DNA of 48,951 nt from Actinomycetes bacterium (GTDB lineage: Bacteria; Actinomycetota; Acidimicrobiia; IMCC26256; PALSA-610): assembly GCA_025463905.1 (NCBI GenBank), contig JAODBJ010000293.1, forward strand, positions 1 to 48,951, read 5' to 3'. Position 1 is the stretch's first letter, and the number at the start of each line of letters is the position of its first letter. Position numbers and translations under genes: made by a program. The notes beneath the pieces were generated by a model. The model was not told the origin of the DNA. It saw only the letters and a list, made by a program, of their open reading frames with translations, and ran no database searches. Positions 7,624 to 16,447 of the stretch are shown here, piece by piece.

Positions 7624-9796
7624 ATTGGTTAGCGAACCGCTGGCCCGCCGCCACCGCCGAGGCAGCCTCGTCGAACGTGCGGTAGCACGGCACGCCGGCG
7701 TCGTTTGCCGCCGCGTAAAGCCGGTCGACGTCGTTTCCGTCCGCCGCGTCGAGGTTGCGCGCGACGAGAACGAGACGCGCGGCGTAGCCGCCGCGGCCGA
7801 GCGTGGCGAGCAGGCCGATGAGTGGCGCGAGCCCCGCGTTGCCGTAGCTGTAGTACGACGCGACGTTGAGGTGCACCAGCACGTCGGAGAAAGGTTGCTC
7901 GGGAAGGACGACATCGAGCACGCGATTGAACACATCAACCGGGGCGGCCGGGCCGGCGCTTATCTCGACGGGGTTCACGACGCTCGTGCCCGCGCCATGG
8001 CCCATCTCCCGCAACCGCGCGACCAGCGCTGGCGCGATCGGCGCCAGCTGCAAGCCGGCCCGATCGCACGCGTCGACCGCCAGCACGGAGGCGCCCCCTC
8101 CGACACCGAGCACCATCGTCTGCGCATCGTCGACGTCGTTCGCGTCGTTCGCCTCGCGCGCGTTCGCGTACCGCTGGTGGAACACCAAAGTCCCGAGCAG
8201 GTCTTCCAAGGTGGCGACGACCGTCGCGCCAGTCGCGGCCGCGATGGCGTCCCATAAGCGTCGATCTCCCGCGAGGGAACCAGTGTGCGATGCGACGGCA
8301 TCGGCGCCCTGAGCACTCAGGCCGGCAACGAGGACGACCACCGGCTTTCTTCCCCGCGCCGCGCGCAATGCATCCACGAAGTTGGCACCGTCGCGTGCAC
8401 CCTCGAGGTAACAACCGACGACCCGCGTAGCGTCGTCGAACACGAGGTGCTCGACGAGTTCGCCCGGTGAAACGTCGACGGCGTTGCCCATCGACACGAC
8501 CTTCGAGAAGCGCAGTCCACGTTTCGCGCCGACACGGACCACGTCGCCCGCGATGCCGCCGCTCTGTGAAACGAACCCGACCGGGCCGGCGTCGTGCGGC
8601 GCACCGAGAACGAAGGTCTGGCGGCCGGCCGGCGCGTACACGCCCATGCAGTTCGGCCCGACGACGCGCACGCCGGTTGAGCGGGCGGCGTGGAGTAGGC
8701 GAGCCTCCAGTTCGGCGCCGTTGGCGTCGGCCTCGGCGAACCCGCCGCTGATGACGTGCACGACGCCGGCGTGGCGGCCCGACGTCTCGACAAGCTCCAC
8801 GCATGCCCGCGCGGGCACCGCGACCAGCAGGTAGTCGACACCACCTTCAATATCTGCGATCGAGCGCACGGCCGGTACACCGTCGACCTCGTCTGCGGTC
8901 GGGTGCACGACATACAGGCCGTCGTTCCATCCGAAATCGCGGTACGCCGCGACGGCGCGGTTCCCGAAACCGGCACCCTTGGTGGAGACGCCAGCGACCG
9001 CAATTGTCTTCGGCGTGAACAGCTTCGAGAACGGCACCGGCGACGGCGGGAGCTCAGAGCCGCGGTCCGCGCTCGGGCCGGCGGCGAGGATCAGGCGTGC
9101 ATCGGCAACTACGGGACCGTGGGCCGTGAGGATCACCGGGTTGCACTCGAACTCGCCCAGCGAGGCACCGAGTTGATCGACGAGCCCACCGCGCCCGGCG
9201 ACGGCGATCAGGAGCCTTACGAGCTGCGCCCGATCCACCGGTGGTTTCCCACGCACCCCGTCGAGGAGCGGCGCACCGCGGAACGTGCCGAGCATTTCCG
9301 CCGCGTCGCCCGCGGTGATCGGACAGAGCCGGGCGACGACGTCATCGAGTATCTCGGTGAGGACGCCACCTAGACCGAGCACAAGAACGGGACCGAACGT
9401 CGAGCGCTGCACCACGCCGATGATCAGCTCGTCGCCGCGCTCGGCCTGTTCCTCCACGAGGAACCCCTTTACTTCCAGCCCGTGGGCGGCAACCGCGGCG
9501 ACGATCTCGGTCGCCGCGGCCCCGATCGAGGTCGCGTCGAGCCCGAGCCGTACGCCTCCGACATCGCTCTTGTGAACGATGCCGTCACCCCACGCCTTCA
9601 GCACGAGCGGAGTGCGCAATTTGGCTGCTGCTGTGGCGAGGTCGGCGATTGCGGTGACGCAGGCACCGTCCGGGACGACCGCGCCGAGCCCGCGCAATAC
9701 CCGCTTCACGACGTGCTCCGGCACGAGGGCACGACCGTCGTCGGTACCGAGTCCCAACGCCTCGGCTCGCAGTTCCCCCGCCTCGATCGGCGTCAT
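7613..9796 (-). CDS. NDP-forming acyl-CoA synthetase (ADP-forming acetyl-CoA synthetase family)
   Basis: 727 aa enzyme forming or cleaving acyl-CoA with NDP, phosphate and CoA. The domain order is ATP-grasp (about 1-220, with LVLKAWGDGIVHKSDVGGV), then a CoA-binding Rossmann domain starting at PKTIAVAGVS (about 240-345, with VGPNCMGVY), then succinyl-CoA ligase-like flavodoxin domains with FVSQSGGIAGDV. The loop SHTGSLAGD carries the His expected to be phosphorylated. The ATG at 9796 overlaps the SDR stop as ATGA. Single-chain enzymes of this family act on acetyl-, pimeloyl- or other acyl-CoAs; specificity cannot be read here. Confidence 0.93.
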   Translation of the reverse strand: MTPIEAGELRAEALGLGTDDGRALVPEHVVKRVLRGLGAVVPDGACVTAIADLATAAAKLRTPLVLKAWGDGIVHKSDVGGVRLGLDATSIGAAATEIVAAVAAHGLEVKGFLVEEQAERGDELIIGVVQRSTFGPVLVLGLGGVLTEILDDVVARLCPITAGDAAEMLGTFRGAPLLDGVRGKPPVDRAQLVRLLIAVAGRGGLVDQLGASLGEFECNPVILTAHGPVVADARLILAAGPSADRGSELPPSPVPFSKLFTPKTIAVAGVSTKGAGFGNRAVAAYRDFGWNDGLYVVHPTADEVDGVPAVRSIADIEGGVDYLLVAVPARACVELVETSGRHAGVVHVISGGFAEADANGAELEARLLHAARSTGVRVVGPNCMGVYAPAGRQTFVLGAPHDAGPVGFVSQSGGIAGDVVRVGAKRGLRFSKVVSMGNAVDVSPGELVEHLVFDDATRVVGCYLEGARDGANFVDALRAARGRKPVVVLVAGLSAQGADAVASHTGSLAGDRRLWDAIAAATGATVVATLEDLLGTLVFHQRYANAREANDANDVDDAQTMVLGVGGGASVLAVDACDRAGLQLAPIAPALVARLREMGHGAGTSVVNPVEISAGPAAPVDVFNRVLDVVLPEQPFSDVLVHLNVASYYSYGNAGLAPLIGLLATLGRGGYAARLVLVARNLDAADGNDVDRLYAAANDAGVPCYRTFDEAASAVAAGQRFANQSNA

Positions 9797-10626
9797 CGGA
9801 TCGAGTCGTCGTCGAACAATTCGGGGTGCAGCAGTGCCGCGTCCCGGTACCAGGGTTGATGGGCGCATGCACCGCCATCGACCACGAAGGTCTGGCCCGT
9901 CACGTAGGCGGCATCGTCGGACGCAAGGTAGGTCGCAATCGCGGCGACCTGGTCGGGCGTGCCGACGGTGTCGAGCAACCGGTTGCGGCGGTATACGTCG
10001 AACATGGTGGGGTCCAAGTTCTTCTGCGCGTCGGGTGTAGCCACGAGGCCGGGCGCGATGCCGTTGCAGCGGATGCCCCGACGGCCATGGCTCGTGGCGA
10101 CCGAGCGGGTCAAGGCCTGGAGCGCGGCCTTCGAAGCGCTGTACGCGACGAACACGACGTCGCCGAAGTAGGCCGACGTCGACGAGATGTTCACGATCGA
10201 ACCATGGCCCGCGGTCGAGAGCATGGCAGGGATCGCGTACTTGCACGCGAGCATCGGGCCCCGCACGTTGACCGCCATCACGCGATCCCACGTCTCCATC
10301 GACGTCTGCACGACGTCCTGGTCGCCCGCGAGGACGGCTGCGTCCGACGCGTACGCGTTGTTACACAGCACGTCGAGGCGCCCGAAGCGCGCGACCGCGC
10401 CCTCGATCGCGTCACGCATGGCGTCGCCGTCGGCGACGTCGAAGCCGTGGGCAACGGCGTCCGCCCCGCCCGCCCGCGCCGCGGCCGCGGTCTGTTCCGC
10501 ACCGTCGCCGTCGATGTCGACGCCCACAACTGATGCGCCGTGGGCCGCAAGGTCGAGCGCGATCGCGCGCCCGATGCCCTGCGCGGTTCCCGTCACGATC
10601 GCGACGCGCCCGTCGAGCGTTCTCAT
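9793..10626 (-). CDS. SDR-family oxidoreductase
   Basis: 277 aa classical short-chain dehydrogenase/reductase. The nucleotide-binding motif is VTGTAQGIG near the N-terminus, NNAYA is the central motif, and the catalytic set is S in NISSTSAYFG plus YSASK. DVDIDGDG after beta-2 suggests an NAD(H) preference. The start at 10626 is fixed by a strong GGGAGAGGGAG ribosome binding site. It is 76 bp downstream of the KstR2-like regulator and has its own operator-like site at 10672-10685. It is translationally coupled to the NDP-forming acyl-CoA synthetase. A role oxidising a hydroxyacyl-CoA or alcohol intermediate is likely. Confidence 0.93.
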   Translation of the reverse strand: MRTLDGRVAIVTGTAQGIGRAIALDLAAHGASVVGVDIDGDGAEQTAAAARAGGADAVAHGFDVADGDAMRDAIEGAVARFGRLDVLCNNAYASDAAVLAGDQDVVQTSMETWDRVMAVNVRGPMLACKYAIPAMLSTAGHGSIVNISSTSAYFGDVVFVAYSASKAALQALTRSVATSHGRRGIRCNGIAPGLVATPDAQKNLDPTMFDVYRRNRLLDTVGTPDQVAAIATYLASDDAAYVTGQTFVVDGGACAHQPWYRDAALLHPELFDDDSIR

Positions 10627-10655
10627 CGCGCTCCCTCTCCCTGGTGGCCCGGGCG

Positions 10656-10685
10656 ATGGTACGCGACCAACCAAGCGACCGCTCA
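10656..10685 (-). promoter_or_regulatory. Putative promoter and 14-bp operator upstream of the SDR operon
   Basis: CAAGCG-AC-CGCTCA (10672-10685) matches the 14-bp palindrome with two mismatches in the right half. On the minus strand TTGAGC (10681-10686) and TACCAT (10656-10661) could serve as -35 and -10 with 19 bp between them. The site is 46 bp upstream of the SDR ATG. Confidence 0.45.
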
Positions 10686-10702
10686 AACCGAACGCCCGGC
10701 CT

Positions 10703-11356
10703 CTAGCGGGTCGAGGCGGCCTTGGTGCCCTTGCGTGCGCTCGCCCGCGGACGCGCGCTCGAGCGCGGCGGCTTGCGGTACGCCTGGTCGACGACGCCAT
10801 AGAGCATCGCGTCGATGAAGTGGTCGGCAACCTCATCGATCGTGTACCTGCCATCGGGGCGCCACCAACGCGCGGTGACCCACATCGCGTCGCGGATGAA
10901 CGTGTACACGAGGCGCGCGTCGGCCGAGGAGCGGAAGTAGCCCTGTCGGATGCCCTTGCGGATCACGCGGATCCATATCTGCTTCAACTCGTCGGCCATC
11001 GCCACGATGTGCACGAACCGCGGCAGGTTCAGAAGCTGGTCGGAGGAATTGTCGATGAGCGCGACCGCCGAGGGCTGCTCGGCGATGCCGCGGTACGCGG
11101 TACGCGTCAGCTCGGTGAGCGCGTCGAGCGGCGTCGCGGCTTCGTCGACGATCTTGCGGAAGCGGTCGGCCATCCCGTCGTAGTAGTCGGCCAGGATCTC
11201 CTCGGCGATGGCTTCCTTCGAATCGAAGTGGTGGTAGAGGCTCCCAGAGAGGATGCCCGCCTCGTCGGCGATCTCGCGCACCGTCGTCGATGCAAAACCC
11301 TTGCGGGCGAACTGGTCACCCGCGATCCGAACGATCTCGTCTCGCCGCTCCGTCAT
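10703..11356 (-). CDS. KstR2-like TetR-family repressor
   Basis: 217 aa TetR regulator. The helix-turn-helix (about 25-44: TVREIADEAGILSGSLYHHF) and the C-terminal region (LVYTFIRDAMWVTARWW) closely resemble, from memory, mycobacterial KstR2 (TVRDIADGAGILSGSLYHHF, LVYRFIRDTTWVSVRWY). KstR2 represses cholesterol C/D-ring degradation genes, binds AnCAAGnnCTTGnT and is released by a CoA thioester. The same palindrome recurs across this window and two near-matches lie in this gene's own promoter, so autoregulation and regulon control are likely. The basic tail (RKPPRSSARPRASARKGTKAAS) is not typical of KstR2. The inducer here is unknown. Confidence 0.92.
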   Translation of the reverse strand: MTERRDEIVRIAGDQFARKGFASTTVREIADEAGILSGSLYHHFDSKEAIAEEILADYYDGMADRFRKIVDEAATPLDALTELTRTAYRGIAEQPSAVALIDNSSDQLLNLPRFVHIVAMADELKQIWIRVIRKGIRQGYFRSSADARLVYTFIRDAMWVTARWWRPDGRYTIDEVADHFIDAMLYGVVDQAYRKPPRSSARPRASARKGTKAASTR

Positions 11357-11365
11357 CCAGGGATC

Positions 11366-11375
11366 CTAGCGCTTG
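11366..11375. promoter_or_regulatory. Operator near-match at the regulator start
   Basis: CTAGCGCTTG differs from CAAGCGCTTG at one position and lies 10 bp before the KstR2-like ATG, where bound protein would block expression. Its centre is 65 bp from the second site at 11431-11440. Confidence 0.55.
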
Positions 11376-11391
11376 CTTCCCCCCTGGGTGA

Positions 11392-11405
11392 CGTTGCCGG
11401 CAACG
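11392..11405. promoter_or_regulatory. 14-bp perfect palindrome CGTTGCCGGCAACG
   Basis: A perfect inverted repeat unlike the CAAGCG family lies between the two CAAGCG-type sites in the divergent KstR2-like/LLM intergenic region. It could be a site for a second regulator. No other copy was noticed. Confidence 0.4.
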
Positions 11406-11430
11406 CATCACGTTGGGTACATTGCCCGAA

Positions 11431-11440
11431 CCAGCGCTTG
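11431..11440. promoter_or_regulatory. Operator near-match for the LLM/FadD operon
   Basis: CCAGCGCTTG differs from CAAGCGCTTG at one position and is 45 bp upstream of the LLM start. TTGCCC at 11422-11427 could be a -35, which would place the operator in the promoter spacer, but the -10 (ATCGGT) is poor. Confidence 0.5.
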
Positions 11441-11484
11441 TTTGATCGGTCTCGGCGCCAAAGCGCGGGCCGCGGAGTATGCCA

Positions 11485-12579
11485 ATGCCCACTGTTGAGC
11501 GACTCGACCACGGCGGCGCGGTCGGCCGTGGTCTGAGTTTCGGTTTGAGCGGCCTCGCCGCGCAGGCGGCGGGCACGACCGCGCTCGACTACCACGCCGA
11601 ACTGCGAGCCGTCATCGACCTCGCGGTGCTGGCCGAAGAACACGGGCTCGACGCGGTGTGGACGTGCGAGCATCACTTCAGCGAAGACGGGTTCCTCCCC
11701 GCGCCGCTTGTGGTGCTCGGCGCGATCGCGGAGCGAACGGAACGCGTCACGATCGGTACCGACATCATGCTTGCACCGATGTGGGACCCGGTCCGTCTCA
11801 CCGAAGAAGCCGCGGTCGTCGACCAGCTGAGCAGCGGGCGAGTCGTGCTCGGCTTCGGCGCGGGCTACCGCGATGCCGAATTCGAAGGGCTCGGGTTCCG
11901 CCGCGCGGATCGCGTGAAGCGCATGGTGGAGTGCATCCGCGTGCTGCGCGAAGGCTGGAGCGGCAAACCCGTCGAAGGGCTCGGTGTCAGCCGTCCGGGT
12001 ACTGCGCTCCCCATCACGCCGCTGCCTTACCAGGACGGCGGCCCGCCGCTGTGGCTGGGGGGCTTCGTCGAAGCGGCGGTCCGGCGGGCGCGGCGTTTGT
12101 GCGACGGGTACATCGCACCGCAGATCGGACCCGGCGGACTCCGCAAGCGGATCGCGTGGCTGCACGACGAAGCGCCGCTGGACGGTTTCGCGGTCGCGAT
12201 GTCGATCATCGCGTTCGTCGCGGCGAAGGACGCCTGGCGCACGGTCCGGCCCGGAATGGCGCTCACCGAAGCGCAGTACCGCAAGTGGCAGCAGGAGGCG
12301 GGCGACCTCCCAGAGCTCCAGGGCAAGGCGTGGGACGCCGGCGCTACCGACGACCGGCCACCCGCCGCGGTCGTCGTTGGCACCCCGGCCGACTGCATCG
12401 AGATGCTGCGGCCCTTCGCGGAGATCCTCGCCGGGCTGCCGGGCGACGGTGCCGGTCATCTGACGGCGCGCCTCACCTACCCGGGAATCGACCCCGCCGC
12501 GAACCGTGAATCGGTTCGCCTGTTCGCCGACGAAGTTGTGCCGGCGCTGCGAGAACTCGCGCACGCGTCACGGACGTAG
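11485..12579 (+). CDS. LLM-class flavin/F420-dependent oxidoreductase
   Basis: 364 aa luciferase-like TIM-barrel oxidoreductase. Characteristic stretches are LDAVWTCEHHFSEDGF, TDIMLAPMWDPVRLTEEAAV, LSSGRVVLGFGAGYRDAEF and GPPLWLGG. Such enzymes use F420 or FMN for reduction or monooxygenation. I chose ATG 11485 over ATG 11479 because GGAG at 11474-11477 is properly spaced only for the former. It is divergent from the KstR2-like gene and followed 18 bp later by an acyl-CoA ligase. It is one of four LLM genes in the window, each next to acyl-CoA genes. Confidence 0.9.
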   Translation: MPTVERLDHGGAVGRGLSFGLSGLAAQAAGTTALDYHAELRAVIDLAVLAEEHGLDAVWTCEHHFSEDGFLPAPLVVLGAIAERTERVTIGTDIMLAPMWDPVRLTEEAAVVDQLSSGRVVLGFGAGYRDAEFEGLGFRRADRVKRMVECIRVLREGWSGKPVEGLGVSRPGTALPITPLPYQDGGPPLWLGGFVEAAVRRARRLCDGYIAPQIGPGGLRKRIAWLHDEAPLDGFAVAMSIIAFVAAKDAWRTVRPGMALTEAQYRKWQQEAGDLPELQGKAWDAGATDDRPPAAVVVGTPADCIEMLRPFAEILAGLPGDGAGHLTARLTYPGIDPAANRESVRLFADEVVPALRELAHASRT

Positions 12580-12597
12580 TTCTACGCAGGAGGACCC

Positions 12598-14103
12598 ATG
12601 ACCGACCGACTCCACTCATTTACGCTCGGCGACGTCACCCGCGATAACGCGCGTACCTTCCCCGATCTCGAGGCGTTGGTGTGCGGCGACACCCGCCTGA
12701 CGTTCCCTGAGGTCGATGATCGAGTCACGCGGACCGCGTGTCTACTGCGCGACCTCGGCGTGCAGCCGGGCGATCGCGTCGTCTGGATCGGGCTGAACTG
12801 CCATCGTCTCCTGGAGTTGATCTACGCGTGCGCGAAGGCGGGGGCGATCGCGACGCCGTTGAACTGGCGACTGAAACCCGACGAGCTCGCGTGGATCGTG
12901 GAGAAGGTCCGTCCCGCCGTGGTGATCGCCAGTGCCCGTGAAGAGCTCGCCGAGGCCAACGCGGCAGCCCGGGCTGCCGCGCCAGGCGCCGCGTGGGTGA
13001 TGCACGACGACGGCAGCTACGAGGCACGGCTCGCAGCGGTGGATCCCGTCGATCCCGAACTCGACCTCGATGACGAGATGCCCGTTCTGCAGATCATGAC
13101 GGCTGCGTTCGCGGGCCGCCCGAAGGGCGCACTGCTCACGAGCAAAGGCATCGTCCAGCAGGACCTCGTGCTCGCGGCAGTGCGGCTCATCGATCCGGGC
13201 GACGACGTGTACCTCAGCTCCGGGCCCATGTTCCACATCGGCGTGCTGCTCAAGACGTTCGCAATCTTCCATTGGGGCGGCAAGAACGTGATGATCCCGC
13301 GGGTCGATGCCGACGAAATCTGCCGGCTCGTCGACGCGGAACGTTGCACGTCGGCGTACGTCTTCGCACCGACGATTCGCCAGATGGTGGAGTCGAATGG
13401 CGATGGGCGTTACGACCTGAAGTCGCTCGTCGACACGGTCGGCGGCGTGCCACCCGACGACATCGCCGGCCCGTGGTTTGCGATGACGTCGTGCGCGCCC
13501 CCGCGCTTCACCGGCACCATCGGCTATGGCACGTCGGAGACGGTCGGCATGGTCACGTTCGAGTACCGACCACCGGCACCAATCGGTACGTTCGGGCGAA
13601 CGTCACCGGTGGTTGCGTTGCGTATCGTCAATCAGCAGGGCGCCGAGCTGCCCCCCGGCGACGTCGGCGAGATCATCGTGCGCGGGCCCCAGGTGATGGC
13701 CGGCTACTTCGACGAGGCACCGATGGACACGAAAGGGTGGCGGCACACCGGCGACCTCGGGCGACGCGAGGTCGACGGCAGCATCACGTTCATCGGGCCG
13801 AACCAAGACATGGTCAAGACCGGCATGGAGAACGTGTACCCGGCCGAAGTCGAGAACGTGCTGCGCGACCATCCGGCCATCGCCGACGCGTGTGTGTTCG
13901 GCGTACCCGATCCCGAATGGGGCCAGTCGGTACGAGCCGTCGTGGAGTCGAGCGGCGACCTGGCCGAAGCCGATGTCATCGACTTCGTGCGCGCCCGCAT
14001 CGCCGGCTACAAGAAGCCGAAGTCGGTGATCGTGGTCGGCTCTTTGCCTCGGGTGGAAGGGCGGGTCGACCGAACCGCGGTGAAGGCAGCCCACGGCGCG
14101 TGA
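12598..14103 (+). CDS. AMP-forming acyl-CoA synthetase-like (FadD family) with altered core motifs
   Basis: 501 aa ANL-superfamily adenylate-forming protein, start supported by GGAGGA just upstream. Recognisable parts are FHIGVLLKTF, YGTSETVG, GDLGRREVDG and KTGMENVYPAEVENVL. The phosphate-binding loop, normally TSGTTGxPKG, is TAAFAGRPKG (168-177). The C-terminal catalytic Lys in the GK motif is replaced by Arg (EGRVDR, R489). Related actinobacterial proteins with TAAF-type loops exist, so this may be a subfamily trait rather than decay. Activity as an acyl-CoA ligase is plausible but unproven. It ends 10 bp from the convergent SnoaL-like gene. Confidence 0.9.
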   Translation: MTDRLHSFTLGDVTRDNARTFPDLEALVCGDTRLTFPEVDDRVTRTACLLRDLGVQPGDRVVWIGLNCHRLLELIYACAKAGAIATPLNWRLKPDELAWIVEKVRPAVVIASAREELAEANAAARAAAPGAAWVMHDDGSYEARLAAVDPVDPELDLDDEMPVLQIMTAAFAGRPKGALLTSKGIVQQDLVLAAVRLIDPGDDVYLSSGPMFHIGVLLKTFAIFHWGGKNVMIPRVDADEICRLVDAERCTSAYVFAPTIRQMVESNGDGRYDLKSLVDTVGGVPPDDIAGPWFAMTSCAPPRFTGTIGYGTSETVGMVTFEYRPPAPIGTFGRTSPVVALRIVNQQGAELPPGDVGEIIVRGPQVMAGYFDEAPMDTKGWRHTGDLGRREVDGSITFIGPNQDMVKTGMENVYPAEVENVLRDHPAIADACVFGVPDPEWGQSVRAVVESSGDLAEADVIDFVRARIAGYKKPKSVIVVGSLPRVEGRVDRTAVKAAHGA

Positions 14104-14113
14104 CGAGCACGAG

Positions 14114-14668
14114 TCAGCGACGCGTTGCGTCGAGACCGGCCAGCATCGCGAAGATCGGGTCATCGGGGCCACGCCGAGCCTGATGTCGCGACGGCGCGAC
14201 GGGGCGGAACCGTTCGACCGGTTCCGAGCGGTACCACTCACCCACGACGACGCGACGGGCGATCTTCCAAGCTCCCAACGCCGAGAACTCCAGTTCCGGT
14301 CTCCGTTCGAACCGGTCGAGGTAGCGGAGGCCCGCCGACCAGTTGCCGCGGGGGTTGCCGTCGCCCGTCACGTGGAACGCGATCGCATACGTCTCGGCGA
14401 CCGCCGCGTCCTCACGGCCGGGCGCGAATTCGACGAGCACCTGTCCGAGGAAGTGCATCGTGCTCGAGAAGCGGGCCAGCTCACCCCACGCGTAGTCGAG
14501 GAACGCGTCGACTCCGCCCGAGAATTCGCCATGCTCGTCGGTCGCGTCGGAGTGGTAACAGGAGCGCAGGAGCTCACGGTCCATACGGTCGATACCGCGG
14601 CAGTACCGCGCTACCACCGAGCGGATCGCGCGCTCGTGGCCAAGCAAGCGAACCTCGTCGTCGTTCAC
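14114..14668 (-). CDS. SnoaL-like (NTF2-fold) protein
   Basis: 184 aa from a GTG at 14668 that overlaps the preceding LLM stop as GTGA. It has the SnoaL_4 pattern: IRSVVARYCRGIDRMD at the N-terminus, SCYHSDATDEHGEF, TMHFLGQVLVEF, and AWKIARRVVVGEWY in the last strand. Small proteins of this fold act as hydratases, isomerases or ring-hydroxylating dioxygenase-like beta subunits; the residues do not decide which. It is the last gene of the seven-gene operon starting at 21286. An upstream extension of the frame to 14905 is antisense-like, Arg-rich sequence opposite the LLM and is not used. Confidence 0.85.
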   Translation of the reverse strand: MNDDEVRLLGHERAIRSVVARYCRGIDRMDRELLRSCYHSDATDEHGEFSGGVDAFLDYAWGELARFSSTMHFLGQVLVEFAPGREDAAVAETYAIAFHVTGDGNPRGNWSAGLRYLDRFERRPELEFSALGAWKIARRVVVGEWYRSEPVERFRPVAPSRHQARRGPDDPIFAMLAGLDATRR

Positions 14669-15639
14669 GGCGCGAGATCGCGCAGCGCGGCATCGATGTC
14701 GTAGCCAAAGGGCAAGATGGCGACGACCGGCGTCGTGACGCCATGCTCGACGTAGCGACGGATCTTTGCACGGCACTCCTCCGGAGTGCCGTGCACTACG
14801 AGTTCGTCGATGACCTTGTCGGGCACCAGCTCGACGGCTTGCTTGCGCTCCCGCGCCTTCCATGCGTCCCACATCGGCGTGAGGACACTCCCGCGTCCGA
14901 GCCAATCCTGGAACGCGGCGTACCCGGGCACGTTCAGATACGCCGCGAACAGTGGGCGGCAGCGTTCGCGCACAGCGGCTGCGTCGGACGACGGCGCGAC
15001 CATGATGCGGGCAACGATCTCCTTGCCGGGGCCACCGGCGTGCACCAGCGGCGTCACGGCCGCGACGTCCTCCGCCGACAGCCAGTTGAGGATCGCGCCG
15101 TCGGCGTGCGTCCCGGCTAGGCGGAGCATCTGCGGCCGGAGCGCCGCGATGAGGATCGGCACCGGCGCGGCCGGCGGCCGAGCGAGCCGGAAGCCGCGCA
15201 CCTCAAATGTGTCGTACGACTCGGTCACCTTCTCGCCGGTGAACGCGGCGCGCAAGAAGCGCGCAAGATCGCGGGTGCGCTGGTACGGACGGTCGAACGC
15301 GATGCCGTTCCAATGCTCGACGATCGCCTCGGATGACGCACCGATACCGCACGCGAACCCAGCCGGCGCGGCCTGAGCCATCGCGGCCGCGGTCTGCGCG
15401 ATCACCGCCGGGCCGCGCGTGAACGCAGGCACGATTGCAGTCCCGGCTCTCAGGTTCGGGGCCCACGCAGCAGCGAGCGACAGTGGCGTGAACGCGTCGA
15501 CGCCGTCAGCCTCGCTCGACCACACGTCCGTATAACCGAGGTCATGGACCATCTCGAAGCGCTCGCGCTGAGCGTGCAGCGGGAGATCCTCGAACGGGAC
15601 GGTGACGCCATAACGCGAAGTCCCGGCCGGCTCGTTCAC
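14665..15639 (-). CDS. LLM-class F420-dependent oxidoreductase
   Basis: 324 aa luciferase-like protein: YTDVWSSEADGVDAFTPLSL, AWAPNLRAGTAIVPAFTRGP, FACGIGASSEAIVEHWNGI, and PILIAALRPQMLRLAG. These match the F420-type LLM subgroup common in actinomycetes. It starts 7 bp after the SDR stop and overlaps the SnoaL-like start. Within the operon it may hydroxylate or desaturate the CoA-linked substrate; inferred. Confidence 0.9.
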   Translation of the reverse strand: MNEPAGTSRYGVTVPFEDLPLHAQRERFEMVHDLGYTDVWSSEADGVDAFTPLSLAAAWAPNLRAGTAIVPAFTRGPAVIAQTAAAMAQAAPAGFACGIGASSEAIVEHWNGIAFDRPYQRTRDLARFLRAAFTGEKVTESYDTFEVRGFRLARPPAAPVPILIAALRPQMLRLAGTHADGAILNWLSAEDVAAVTPLVHAGGPGKEIVARIMVAPSSDAAAVRERCRPLFAAYLNVPGYAAFQDWLGRGSVLTPMWDAWKARERKQAVELVPDKVIDELVVHGTPEECRAKIRRYVEHGVTTPVVAILPFGYDIDAALRDLAP

Positions 15640-15646
15640 GAGACTC

Positions 15647-16447
15647 CTATCCCTCGGTGGAGGACATCTTCAACTGCGCGACCACGGTTTCGGTGACGCC
15701 GGAGAGCGACGAACCGCCGCCGTCGACCACGACGGTCTCGCCGGTGATCCATGATGCGGCGTCCGACAGCAAGAACAGCGCGGCCGATGCGATGTCTTCG
15801 ACGGTGCCGAACCGACCGAGTGGCTCTTGCGCGAGCACGACGTCGGGGTTGTGCTCGAACAACACGCTCGACATCTGTGTCGGTACCAAGCCCACCGCGA
15901 GCGCGTTGACGCGAACATTTGGCCCGAGCTCGAGGCCGAACTGGCGGGTCAGGTGAATGAGTGCCGCCTTGCTGAGGTTGTACGCCCCGGTGTACTTGCC
16001 GGGCCGCAAACCCCCGACACTGGAAATGTTGACGATCGCGCCGCCGCGCTCGGACATTGACCGGTTCCAGCACTCTTGGCACCACCCGACCACTGCCACC
16101 ACGTTCGCCGACATTGTCTTCGCCACCCCGCCGAGGTCGGCCGCTATCAACGGGCCGAACTGCGCGTTGGTCGCGGCGTTGTTGACGAGGAGGTCGACGT
16201 GGCCGAACTGCTCAACAACCTGCGCGACCGCGGATGCGCGGTGCTCGGCATCGTCGGTCGATCCGCCAACCGCCATCACATGGGCAGCGTCGCCGAGCTC
16301 ACGAGCTGCGCGTTCAAGGGCGTCTTGCTTGCGCCCGGTGATGCAGACGCGCCCGCCCGCGCCGAGGATCTCCCGCGCAATCGCGTAGCCGATGCCGCGT
16401 GACCCGCCAGTGACGATGGCCACCTTGCCGTCGACCGCGACATGCAT
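15647..16447 (-). CDS. SDR-family oxidoreductase
   Basis: 266 aa short-chain dehydrogenase with VTGGSRGIG, NNAATNAQFG, catalytic Ser in NISSVGGLRPGKYTG, and YNLSK. The ITGRKQD after beta-2 suggests NADP(H). The ATG at 16447-16445 overlaps the acyl-CoA dehydrogenase TGA by 1 nt, showing a shared transcript. In a kinase plus ACAD pathway it could oxidise the resulting 3-hydroxyacyl-CoA; that is inference. Confidence 0.92.
   Translation of the reverse strand: MHVAVDGKVAIVTGGSRGIGYAIAREILGAGGRVCITGRKQDALERAARELGDAAHVMAVGGSTDDAEHRASAVAQVVEQFGHVDLLVNNAATNAQFGPLIAADLGGVAKTMSANVVAVVGWCQECWNRSMSERGGAIVNISSVGGLRPGKYTGAYNLSKAALIHLTRQFGLELGPNVRVNALAVGLVPTQMSSVLFEHNPDVVLAQEPLGRFGTVEDIASAALFLLSDAASWITGETVVVDGGGSSLSGVTETVVAQLKMSSTEG

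Noticed and set aside
10703-11356. Direct inference that the cluster degrades cholesterol because the regulator is KstR2-like
   Set aside because: Core ring-degradation genes of the KstR2 regulon are not recognised in the window; only the regulator, the operator and an Ltp2-like aldolase pair recall steroid pathways.
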